From NCBI GenBank assembly GCA_029531795.1, contig JAPEIS010000018.1:496001-560000 (forward strand): a DNA stretch of 64,000 nucleotides. Reading direction: 5' to 3'. Position numbers and translations under genes: made by a program. The notes beneath the pieces were generated by a model. That model did not search any database. It had not been told where the DNA came from and was given only the letters and a program-made list of their open reading frames with translations. Shown piece after piece: positions 1 through 11,765 of this stretch (its first letter is position 1; every line of letters begins with the position of its first letter). Origin of the DNA: Sclerotinia nivalis. Its lineage: Eukaryota; Ascomycota; Leotiomycetes; Helotiales; Sclerotiniaceae.

Positions 1-1108
1 GATGAGGAAGAGGGGAGGGGACTTGTGGGGGATGGGAAGAGAGGGGCTAGGGGGAGGAGTACCCCGTTTCAGTATATGCTTTGAGTAGATCAGATTTGAA
101 TGGAAATGTCAGATGAATGTGCTCGATTAATCTGATTGATATATTTTGTTTTGCGTCCGACTTTCTTTGTGGTTTTATATGCTGTTTATTTCTATATGAG
201 ATTACATCTATAGAGTGTTTACCCTAGTATGCGGCGCCTGCTTCTGGTTTTCTCTCATACTCCTCATTCCATGCCTAGCGAACATTCAAGATTCCAATTT
301 CACAATATCTCAAAAATATTCAAATTCTACCTAGTAGTCTCCGAATTTCCGCACTTCGTTTTAGATGAATAACACTAGATATCAGGATATCTATTTTTAG
401 TCAGTCGAGAGATGATGAATTTATCAAATGTGTCATTTGCTGGACTGGAGTGCAGTGTAGTGTAGTGTAGTGTAGTGCTCTGTCCTTTTTTTTGTTCTTC
501 TCTTTTCTTCTTTTTTCTCTCTTTTTTCTCCCTAAAATCATCTCTACTCTAAAGGCAAACTTTTGTAGTATTACGATAGTTCGGGCGCCAGTTTGCAAGT
601 CTTTGGTGTTGGGTTGGGTTCCTGGATCTGTGAATCGATGAATAGAATAGAACTTAACAATCCGAGGAGATTTTTCATTCTAAATACCATCCATCAATAT
701 ATAGTAGATTCGATTCAATATCCTCTCCAAGTCTCCAAGTCTTCATGATCCAAACGGATTCAAACGGATTCAACCAATCTAGTACAAGGATTCTCTCAAA
801 TATCGGAGTTGGGAATCTTGCTGCGTGCACTGGGTGTATGGGATAAATCGCACGGTGAAGGGGAATTATTGCATTGAAGCTGAAAGGATGATTTAGTTGT
901 CAAAATTTGAAATTGGGAATTGGTAAGTGAGTGTTATGAGGTAGATGAGAATGTCTTCGGGAACTCTTTTGTATTAAGATTGAGCGCAGAGTATCACCTA
1001 GAATAAGAATCCGTTTCGCTGGACTAGTATTTGATATACTACAGTCTACTGTACGATTACTGCTCTCGAAATACTTTATCATATGCTCATCCAGTGCAAT
1101 CGCCTATT
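1..1108. other. Gene-free stretch at window start
   Basis: I see no supportable gene here. Both strands are broken by stops every few dozen codons. A long pyrimidine-rich run lies at about 484-536, preceded by a short tandem of TGTAG units at about 455-475. The right end is probably the 3' flank of the minus-strand gene that stops at 1109. Confidence 0.6.
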
Positions 1109-2247
1109 CTACACCCCCCTTCCATCCCCCTTAACCTCCCACCACTTCCTCCTCACATCCCACCACATATTCCCCAACTCTTCCAAATTCTCTAACCCCC
1201 TAATCTTTAATCTCGCTCCTTCTACTAGTAATCCCTCCAACTCCACAAAACAGCAAATGAACCTTCGAGCTTCTTGTCTTGAGCCTTTTCCAAGATAACT
1301 CGATTTGGTGGACGATGTTGAAGAAGTGAGGTCAATTTCTAGTCCTTCGAGGTGATCGATGAATGGTTTTAGTACTGTTATTGCGGATGCGAGGATATCG
1401 GGTTCCATATGTTCGGAGGAACTAGTTAGTTGGACGTATTTGATCTTGCGAGTGGTATCGAGACCCAAGCGGGAAAGAACATGATGCGGCTAAATTCACA
1501 CTATTAGTCCTCACTTTATCTCTAAGAATTAGAGAGCAAGTCATCACTCACCCTCCTCTCATGTCCACAAACCCCATGACACCACGAATTCATACAATGA
1601 GCATGTCTCCAAGCGCCCCTCGCCCTACCATGCCACCTACTAGCCTTCTCATAGTCCCTCCTCCGCTGATCCCTCATCATCTTACAACAAGTCGCACAAT
1701 GAATATCCTCGATATCAAATACCCAGTAGCGTTCGCTGGCAACGGTCCCGGCTATTTCTCGTATGATGGCGTAGTCTTCGGATTTATCTTCGACTTGGCT
1801 GGAGCGCTTGGAGCCGTTGAGATAGAGATGCATGTTTTTGGGTGAGGTTTCGAGGAGGTAGTTTATTATGGTGGCTTTGGGGAATTGGGGTCGGGGGGTG
1901 GTTATGATGTTTGGGGTTTTTGCTGGAGTGTTTTTCGCGTTGTTTGGAACGAATCCTGATACTTCAAGCTTGGTATTGTTCGTCGTGAACCTGTATATTG
2001 AATTTTTCTCGGCAGTATTCTCTTCTTCATTCACTTTGTCAGGTAGAAGTCCTAATAATTCAAGGGTCTTCCTATTTGATACGCCGTCTACCCAAACATC
2101 CAGTCCTGGTGGAGGTCCTTCGGCAATTCGTGTAGTCATCATTACATGACATTCGCAGCCATTCTCTATCTTGATATCCGAGCTATTTGTCTGGTACTTA
2201 GAGGCCATCGGCGGCTGCGAAGCAAATCTTTTTTCAGAGTGACTCAT
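1109..2247 (-). CDS. Orphan fungal protein with a Cys/His/Trp-rich core
   Basis: Two exons, 2247-1552 and 1489-1109, are joined across a 62-bp intron (donor GTGAGT, acceptor TTTAG) in phase 0 and give 358 aa. I chose the ATG at 2247 because the frame stays open from there. No family is recognised. The first 160 or so residues look disordered and polar. About residues 180-245 form a compact block containing CATCCKMM, then an Arg-rich run, then closely spaced Cys, His and Trp residues (HCMNSWCHGVCGHERR), which looks like a small metal-binding or zinc-knuckle-like fold. This block crosses the intron, so the splice joins one domain. The C-terminal part is leucine/charge-rich and ends in a basic, Trp-rich tail. 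Function is unknown. The splice logic is strong; the metal-binding idea is inference. Confidence 0.7.
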
Positions 2248-2323
2248 GGCTTGACTCTTGTCGGTGTGAACATAGTTGTAAAATGCTATGTTTCTATTTC
2301 GGTTAATGAGAGTAATGATATCA

Positions 2324-2632
2324 TCAAAGAACGTTATGAATGGTCTCAGTGTTACGAATGGTCCGAGTGTTATGAACGGTCTGAATGGTGTGAATGGTAT
2401 GAGTGGTCTGAATGGTCTGAAAGGGCTGAAAGGGCTGAATGGGCCGAATAGTCTGAATGGTAAGAATGGTATGAATGGTATGAATGGCCTGGATGGTCTG
2501 GATGGTCTGAATAGTCTGAGTGGTATGAATGGTATGAATGGCCTGGATGGTCTGAATAGTCTGAATAGGCTGAATAGGCTGAATAGGCTGAATAGGCTGA
2601 ATAAGCTGAATAGTCTGAATGGTAGAAGCCAT
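2324..2632. repeat. 9-bp minisatellite (CTGAATGGT-type)
   Basis: About 34 imperfect copies of a 9-bp unit run head to tail, with consensus near CTGAATGGT and variants CTGAATAGG, ATGAATGGT, CTGGATGGT and CTGAAAGGG. Homogenised sub-blocks (five CTGAATAGG in a row near 2566-2610) indicate recent local slippage. Because the period is a multiple of three and the unit lacks stops in most frames, both strands appear open: Asn-Gly-Leu/Met repeats on the plus strand, Ser-Tyr-His/Ala-Ser or Ile-Gln-Pro repeats on the minus strand. It lies just upstream of the minus-strand gene starting at 2247. Confidence 0.9.
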
Positions 2633-5600
2633 AAATGAAGTATTCAAAATCTGCTGTTGTAATAACTATTTCCACAGAATGTTGATCATCAATGAAATCG
2701 GTACCGTTTAAAAATCCAGAAACTTCCAAATCGGGAAAGATGGATGGAAGTACGTGATCCTCAAAAAGGCAAGTGCACATATCACACTCAAGTAATAGCA
2801 TTTTTTTGAGTCCATACATCATAGCACAGCATCTTGAACTCTGTACCAATCTAGGCTACAATTGATATTCTGTGTCTGTTTTTTGTTCAGGATATATATT
2901 ACGAGGGCCTGAGTGAGATATACTTGCTAGAGTATATGTGAGAATGGAAATTCTTAAAATGATGGGTTTAGGGACGCAACACCTCGCAACACGTTCCTCC
3001 CCATCATTATTCTTGTCTTCATTTGTTCTTGGAGGGAACTGCACCTTGGTGCTTTGATTCTTGCCTTCCTCCTTATTTTGAAATAGGCTTTGAATTTTGA
3101 TCCTAAAGACTCTTTACAAAGTGTCTCGCATTGTCCTTTGCATCTTGTTCCCAACTCGGCTATGTTAGATTTTTGGGCAGCTCTTCCTTTTCATGGGACT
3201 CTGTGACAGTACAACATCGCTCAACGGCTGGAGGAATCAATATACTGTAGGCAAGCTTAATCTAGAAATACAGAACACCAGCAAGTCGACGCATGACTAG
3301 TCCCTGTTGAGAACTCGGAACAATGTAACCTTATATCGGCGAACCTTGCGCCCACGATTTGATCATTGTTATTCTTGTCTGAATAATCACAATCAAGGTG
3401 ATCAAACTTATGTTTTACCTCCGCATTGAGTATTGTAAATGCTCGAGGTTTCATTGTGTGAGACTTAAATACGATTAGACGGGCTAGAATAGAAGTATTG
3501 ATGATACGTCTGGTGTACGATTCTGTGGAGATTATTTATGTGAAACAACATTTCATGGTAGTTCACTGCAGAAATGAGGTCTTTGGGATCAGAAAAATGT
3601 TGAGCCAATATTAGAGAGATGTCTAGGTATAAACATCCGGAACGAAATGTGATTACAGTCTTTATTTAACCTTCCTCGATCTCGAGAATAGCTTCATTTA
3701 TTCTCGATCACATGACCACACCGAATCCAGCTGAGTGAAGATAGTCATCCTATTTGTAGGTATGCTATCTTAGGGTAAGGCCAGCTTGCTCGCTCGCCAT
3801 AGGAAAGAAGCATCTGTATTGACGCCTCTTTCCTCAACCTCCCCTTCATATCACGCGAAGATATTCTTGGCTCACTTTGACGTCAACACCAAATTAACTC
3901 GCCCACACGTGATTTAGCGCTTTTTAGGTTACATTGTGGGACGGCTTGAGCAAAGTTTTCATCATTGGAACTCGCAACTTATGGTTCATAGTCACGATGA
4001 TCCCGCAAATTGCGCCAACTTGACTTTTGATATCTCGGTGATGAAAGAACGGCGATTACTAAATCGCAGCCGGAACCAAACACATAACAACCCTATCGGA
4101 GGAATGAAGTGCGGTAGGAAATCGCTACAAACCAAAGCTACTGTTCAATCATCGCCTCCATTCTCACACCCACACTTACACGTAGCCGCCATCAATTGAA
4201 GACTAATCATCACATTTATCAGCCGGTCATAATTCGGCCATTGCGGGTCGGGTACAGTCATGCCAACGCAATAACCAAAAAAAGATGGGCTCCATGTCAT
4301 CGAGGCCCATCTCATCTAGTTATACGAAAATCATATGGTCTGATAATGTCCTTGTTGGTAGTTACCAGGATGACGGCGATCAGCATGAAATTAAATGATC
4401 TGATGCAGGAATGAAGGAATCGAGAAGACTGCAAGTAAGCACGGAAGTGGCGTTTTGTCATCACTATGGTAGTTTAGGTCTCTCAGAACCTGTCCTATTT
4501 GGGAAAATCTCGCTCATTGATATAAAGCTTACAATGAAATCCTATACATACAAACAAACAACAAACAGTGTCCATGGGCATACTGCATGCATATGCTCCA
4601 GGCTAGCAACTATCCCTCGAAAAAGAAAAAGAGGCCATGTTGCTTTAGGATGAGTCCCCTGATTAAGCGATCAAGGATATCAAGATATTTCCTAAGCATC
4701 CATCGTCACCATCCTTTGTACCGTTTTTTCCTTACTCCAATGTACTATTTGTTTCAAGCTTTTTCCGCAATAACATCCGATATTAAGATCTTACACATCA
4801 TTCGACATGCATGTCCGCATAAGTGCCATGCCGCACCGCCACAAAAGGATTCATGCTTGAAATTCAACTGCGCCCCACAAAAATGAGCATATGCCTCATC
4901 AGCCAGCAACTGCATATAACATATTACACGTGTTGGCTATGATTATCTATTTCCATCTGATCCTATCGCATTCTTTCATTCCTACCAAACATAACCGTTG
5001 TGCTGGGTCCCGAGTTCTTTCTTTAACGTCAACAAGTGGCGGTGCTAGTATTGTAATGGTGGCTCAGGCCCTTTCAAACTTTGGTGATCCTGCCAAACCA
5101 TAGGGCTGGTTCAGGCTGACACCAAAATGAGCTGATAGACAGTAAGGAGAAGCTTTTGCTCCTGGGCTAATGCATCTGAATGGCGTAGTGAGAGCCGAGA
5201 AATGGACGGCGCTGACGAGGTAGCGAGCCGTGATATTTTGGTTCATTCCTTGATGCTCCTAAATCGAGTCTTCACCGCTCCGACTTTCTTACATTCTCTG
5301 AAAATGCGTATATCTCAAAAGTAGCTGATCTAATATCAGAACATTGCATATTGGCCTCCATCGCTCCCTTCGCATAATAATTATATTGGTCGGCAGAGAA
5401 CGACCTTCAAAGAAGGTCTTCCCGAACAGGGAACTGGTCTTGCGTGGCATCCGCCAACCGATTTTCAGAGAATCTTTTAAAATGTCTAAGCTCTTTTGAG
5501 TAGCATTTCCTCTATAGTTTGATAATACCCTATAAGGCATAGCTTTTGAATTCAACAAAATCGGGCTTTGAAAACATGCCCTTTTCAAGTAAGCCCATGG

Positions 5601-8600
5601 CTATGGTTAAGTCTCCATGGGACAGCCGACTTCACCACTATTCTCGAGGCAGACTTGGGAGGCAAACACTGTGGGTAACCTAGGACCAGTTTTGATGCCT
5701 CGAGCTCTGTTCGATCTCGATTCCTAAGGCACAAATATTTTCAAATGACTCAACTTCTCAAGCCGGCAGAACGATCCCACAAGATAACCTCATGATCACG
5801 ATAATTTTCGCTTTTATACTATAATGATTCACACTTGTGGCCATTTGTAACTCTGACTCACTCAAGTGACGACTGGAGTAATTAGGTGTGTCGCTAAGGC
5901 TTGTATGCCAATTCGATCGCAACGTATCTCTAAAGGCGTAGTTCTCGCCTACGCAATCACACCCCTTTCACTTTAGGCTTCCACCAGGCTACGTCAACTC
6001 AACGCTCTGGCATACGTGGGCCCTGACAATCACAAATTAATTTCTTCAAAGTGTTGCGCTCGCTTCGGTGAGAATGTTAGGAAGGTGCCAGCATTTTTCT
6101 TCGACGATGCAGCTTCCGGTGGCTGCTTGCAATGTGATATCAGTGTATTCAGTGATAAGAAGAAGTCACCAAGATCGCTCATCCCAACTGCCTTTCCCTT
6201 TGACCGGGACCTTCCTTGAAAGTGCAGCAGCACTGGCCGCTGTTTATCCCTCGCGTGGATATAATTACCGGCAGCCGCAGGAGGCTCTGGCGCAAGTAGC
6301 GACGGGCAAACTTAGATAACAAGATTGAATGCCTACGTGTATTTAGTATGGTATATGATTAGCTTGATTTGGTAGGACTTACTTTGAATTTCAAGGTAAT
6401 GTGGTACTAGGCTAGATTGTTACACTTTCGAAGCCTTACTCTTTAGTGACCCTTTACTAGGCCTTTCCTATATTGGAATTATTTTGCCACTCATAATCTT
6501 TTTCCTTCGTTAGCCTGTACTAATGCTTCTCATGTGCAAAGCCTAATACGTTCTTAATTTCTGTATTATTGTCCTTTGGCAATTCAGCAAAGGGCCCCGC
6601 CCGGGATCTTCCTCTTCCAGGGATACACTCTGACATTTTACCTTGACAGCTACTCTTACAGCCCCTGTTATCAACAAAAGAAATAGAGAAATCGCCTTCA
6701 ATATCATTCGACAACTCATCATTGGCATCTAATCTCATCTCACTAAGCTACTAGTCGTTGATCTAAAGACGATCAGACTTGGACAGAATAAGGTCACATT
6801 CATCCCTACATACTTTAGCTGGGCAATTCGCCGATTTCCGCTCTAGTGCCCGTCCCCGCCCAACAAAGCGATTTTGTATGTGCGGTTGGCAGCGATCTCC
6901 CGGTGCCGCAAATACGCACGTACTCGCTGGCGCTGAACTCTAAGTACTATTTAGGACCCATATCGATGCACAGACATTGAAATTGGCAGATGATCATATC
7001 CTTGAAGCTTTCTTGGCAGATCCAAATTCGGATTAATCTTTTCATATCAGGTTTGTACCATGGCCAAATTCAGGATATTTGGTTGATGATGGTTTGGAAT
7101 CATTTTTCCGTCACAATTGAACTCCACAAATGATGAACCCGGGTTAATCATCTCGTCATTTGAAAGTGGGGGTGCTGTATGCAGCTACTGTAAACCCGGT
7201 ATGGATCCACTTCCTCCACGTAGTTACAGATACTTGCACTTGCCAACAATGTTGTCCATCCGGATAGATAGAAAACAATCATCTCCACTTCGAAAACGAA
7301 ACTTGGAAGATCGCGAAATACTCAAAGCCTTTGTAAACTAGCCCTCAGATCGAATGTTTGTGCATCTATTCACATTGTCGCCGGCAGACTGAGACTTTTC
7401 CCTTGATATCTGAATACCTGCACAAAAGTACAAGTAATACTCTCAGCATTGAACAGCGACATCCTGACGTTAGACGTCGTTATCGTCTCATCATAATCGA
7501 GATGATCATCCCAATTTCTCATGTTAGTTTGATGAATAATGAACTGAGACCGTGACCGAGACTTCTCGATTGATGATGACCGATGTGCCCCGACAAAGTA
7601 GTAAGTAACAATTAATGTACCACCTAAGCATTGAATAAACGACAAGAAAGGAAGCATATCTCCACGATTCGGCTATCTCTATTTACACAAATAAATATGT
7701 CCATTTCTGCATTGAGATGCACTCCGAACTTGAATAGAGGTCATTGACAACTCCGGACGGATATCGAGAAAGAAAGCAGCCGCTAACTGAGAAACCTGAA
7801 ACAACTCCACAACCCCAATTATCATAACATTTGCAAATCATCCAGTAAAACACAACAAGAGTACCACACGACCACTGCACAAAAACCCGTTGCCCGTAGA
7901 TATTCCTTTAACCGTACATCTACATTTGCATATGCATTGCAGCACATCTACATTGCATTGCAGTATGCATATATATAAATAATTTCCATCCAGTGAAACA
8001 TAACTACGCACCAGTACCGTGACAGCTTGGACCAAACCATTTCCAAGTCGAGGGTACTGCATATGCATCGCGCCTCCGATGAAATTCCCATTCCTCCCAC
8101 TCTGCCACTTTTCGCTCTTCTCCATATTCTCGAAACATCATGAAATCCAAATGAGAGCTGCTCAAAGTAGATAGTAGCTCCGAGTTTACCCCATCTCAGT
8201 ATACACAACACTTCGAAGAAATGCCTTCCTGTCTCGGCCCTGCTTCAGCTCATACAAGACAACATAAATTAACAAGTGAAGAGATTTTTATATATCCCGA
8301 GTATTTGTACACCTCAAAACCCCAGTCTTGTACCCCATTCCCAGCCCAGTATTCAATAACCACCCACTCTTCCCGTCACACTCAAACACAAAGCCTCGCA
8401 CCACAACATACCCGAAGGATCCACTTACTGTACATACCTAGGTACATAGCGTAAATCAAAGAGAATGGGATACGATACCAGAAAAATGATCCGATTCCCG
8501 AGTCTCCGATTGTTGCTGCATCTTGTACGAGCCAGTCTGCATATATGGTGTACTAATACCAGAGTTTCACCAGTTTATTGAGTTGGAAAGATATATAGGT

Positions 8601-11600
8601 TTGGGCAATTAGTTGACCAGGACCTCTTTAGTACTGTAGAGCTGCATAACCTCAGCACATTACATTACACCATAAACATCAATGAATAGAAATACAAACT
8701 AGGAGATTTAAAATGCGGCCGAGGCCTTGACCCAAACTGCTGGAATTTTCAATATTTTCCTTTTGGGCCGCCAATTCATATCATTTCATCCCGTTTTGTC
8801 CGTCTTCGCCGTTCTTACCAATCCAATACGCTATGCTACACTCGTATTCAGGTAAATAATTGTATTATAACGGCATGTTAACCATCACGTCCGGTGCTCA
8901 ACAGTAAATACTTGTGGGTCAATCATCCTCATGCTCGCTTTTCAAAACTTGGAACGGACATATCTCCGTTCCCTTCAGCACCACCAACCGTATCTGTACA
9001 TCTAGACACCCAATCATCATCTCTTATTTGACATAAGTGCAGTAAAAGATCTACTAAAGCATATAAATATACTAGAATTGGAAATTCTCTCACATGGTAT
9101 GGAAAAGCAGGATTTGGTGACGGAGATGAGACATTAGAATCGCGAGATCTATGAGAAAAAGAGGGTTTAGGCACAGATATTGATTTATACTAGAATAACG
9201 ACACAAATTTCACAAGATAATTTCATAATGATGTTCAAACTAATGTGTGTTTATGGGTTGGGAATTTTTGGACATGGTAGTCTGACAAATATGCTAGAAT
9301 CATTTGGGAGGAACGGATGCTTGTCACGGTCAAGTTATTGGAAGGATTCACGTATCATAAGAAGCCAACATGAAACAAACTTCACCCGCGTCACGGAAAC
9401 AGAATAGTCTGAGGATAGATATTATTCAAAGGTCTCTTATTTATTAAGAATTAAGTAATGTAAACCCTCCTAGCAAGTAAAGTGCCTAGGTAGTATATAG
9501 TAGATAAAAAGTAAAGTAAAAATTTATTCTTTCATCTCATCTCATCTCGTCGATCTCCGAGTCATTCCCATCTCATGAATACTCGACTCCCTTTCTGAGC
9601 GAGATCTCTTATTCCCTTCCCAGTAACCCAGCTATTAATATCTCTCGATACCATACAGATATGCACCCCGTATTCCCACCGAAATCAAAACCTTGCTTTA
9701 CCCAAACCCTGCAGATGTACCCGGCACATCCATCCTGGCCCGCCCAAACCAAACCAAATCAGATTAGACCCAAACAAAAGAACAAAAACAAAAGTATTTT
9801 TTGGTGACCTCACAACTCCTCTCCTATGCGAACCTATAATGCCCATTGCGGCTTGGCCCCTACCGCCCATGTGTCCAATCCAGTACAAATGGAAGATGAT
9901 CAACCCGCTGACTATATAAGGTAAGGCTCGAACAAAATAAAGTGAGAAAGGAAATTGATGTAAAAAAAGAGATAGAAAACAAATTGATGTCTCAGCTGAC
10001 TCGAACGGGCTCGCTCAAGTGGTATCTAGTAACGATAACGATAACGATATATCTCCCCTCAACACCCTAGCCAAGCAACAAGACGCAAAGCAGGCTAAGT
10101 AGTAGTAGACAAAATTTAAAGAAAATAGAAAACAATTGAAAGAAAACAGGCAAAATCCGAAGTAGTCGGTACGATAAAGCGGCAGCGAAGGAAGGCCGTG
10201 ATGAATTTGCGAGCCAATCCCCCTCTCGCCACAAACTGGATGCCAAGGAAGATAAAGGATACCCATCTATCTCTTTTCCGTACAACTCCGGACCCTCCAT
10301 GTAATGATAACCCGTTATTGAAGATAACACAAGAGTTACGCATGGGCGTTCTTGTGTCCAATGCATTGTATAGTGTAGTGTGTATTGACCGACCGACACC
10401 TACACAACACAAGCTAAAACCATAATGCTCGGGGATTATTCGCATGCAAGCAATATGCACAATGCAATGCGAGCTGCAAGTACTTCTCCAAATCGTGCAA
10501 GATATGCCAAGCAAGTAAAGGCAGGTTCCATAGCTAGGAGGGGTTACCAAGATAGGTAGGGAGGTCTTGTTTATTTAATGTGTGCCAGTGATGATGCCAT
10601 ATGATGAGATGAAACAAGATCTTTCTCGGAATACCATCGGACAAAGTAGATGTGACATTGATACGAACATAAAAAGCCAAGCAGAAAATATGGAAATAAA
10701 ACAAGGTAAGTGGCCAAAGAGAATATTGGTATATGCTAGTACGATAAAATGAAGCAGGACGCAATTGGATTGATGAACGCCACACCACCAAGGACATTTA
10801 TTTAGTCCAGCCAAATCCAAGAACCAGAACCCCCCGTTTCGCCACTTCCCATCCGAAGTAAGAGATATGCAATAAGGTCTAAAATAGGTGTTGATAAAAT
10901 ATTCGAATTCGGATGTAGTAGTGTCGTAGTGCATCAGGTGATACACGTGTAGGAGAGATAAGGGATCTGAAGATAGATAGTCATGCATGTAGAAAAGTAA
11001 GAAACAGGAAAATAAGCGTGTGGCGGAAAAATAGTGTGTTGATATGGTATGGTGGCTGTGTTTGAGAACGAAGATGATTGCGTAGAGTGGGATGAATAGA
11101 TTTGAAGAGGGTGTGGAGGATGAATGTAGCGTTAACAGGATTTAGGAGGTGTTCTGATGTAGTGTAGTCGTATTAGGTAGTAGTGGTGGATATTAGAGTC
11201 GTAATAGGCCGCAGTAGTATGCTTAAATCCATCGAGAGCAAGTATCATCAAAAAGGCCGAATAAAACAGACGATGTTCAACAAGAGTGTTTCGTGAGACG
11301 CAGGGTCGCTTAGAGAAGCAGGTATAATGACAAAAACGACTCAGGTGTATTTTTGAATACCTTGAGAATATGTATTAGTCGTTAAGATCGTAACGATTAA
11401 CTTGATAGGTCGATAAGTCGATTAGAGATAAATTGATTTGCAGCAAGGGTTATTAGCGTAGTAGTGCATGGATTTGTGCGCAAGGTATGTTTGATGCAGG
11501 AATGTGCATGTGAGGGTAATACGAGATAACTTCTGCCGAATGAGCTTTCATCATCTCGCACTAACCCACTTTCATACCCCATGCTAAAAGAGAAACAAGA

Positions 11601-11765
11601 TCCCATGACCAATGAATTCCATTGCTCGCAAGAAGGTAGAGAAAGCAGGACACCCTCTCACACATAGAATCCCAAATTCCCTATCAGATGTGAAGCCATG
11701 AGTTCATGATTTTGCTGCATTAGCTCAATCATTCACCCAATAGGGCCGCGTAATCGATTCACGAT
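2633..11765. other. Gene-free desert of about 9 kb
   Basis: Only short chance frames are visible, none with a recognisable domain, splice-joined extension or codon-like pattern. No tRNA or rRNA was recognised. The stretch ends in the 3' flank of the Medusa gene (11766). A minus-strand frame at 2849-2370 has a non-repetitive head (about 75 codons) running into the minisatellite, but nothing supports it as a gene. Small untranslated RNAs or rapidly evolving short genes cannot be excluded by eye. Confidence 0.5.

Noticed and set aside
2288..2638. 116-codon plus-strand frame of Asn-Gly-Leu/Met repeats
   Set aside because: It is the conceptual translation of the 9-bp minisatellite; other frames on both strands are equally open, so openness is no evidence of coding.
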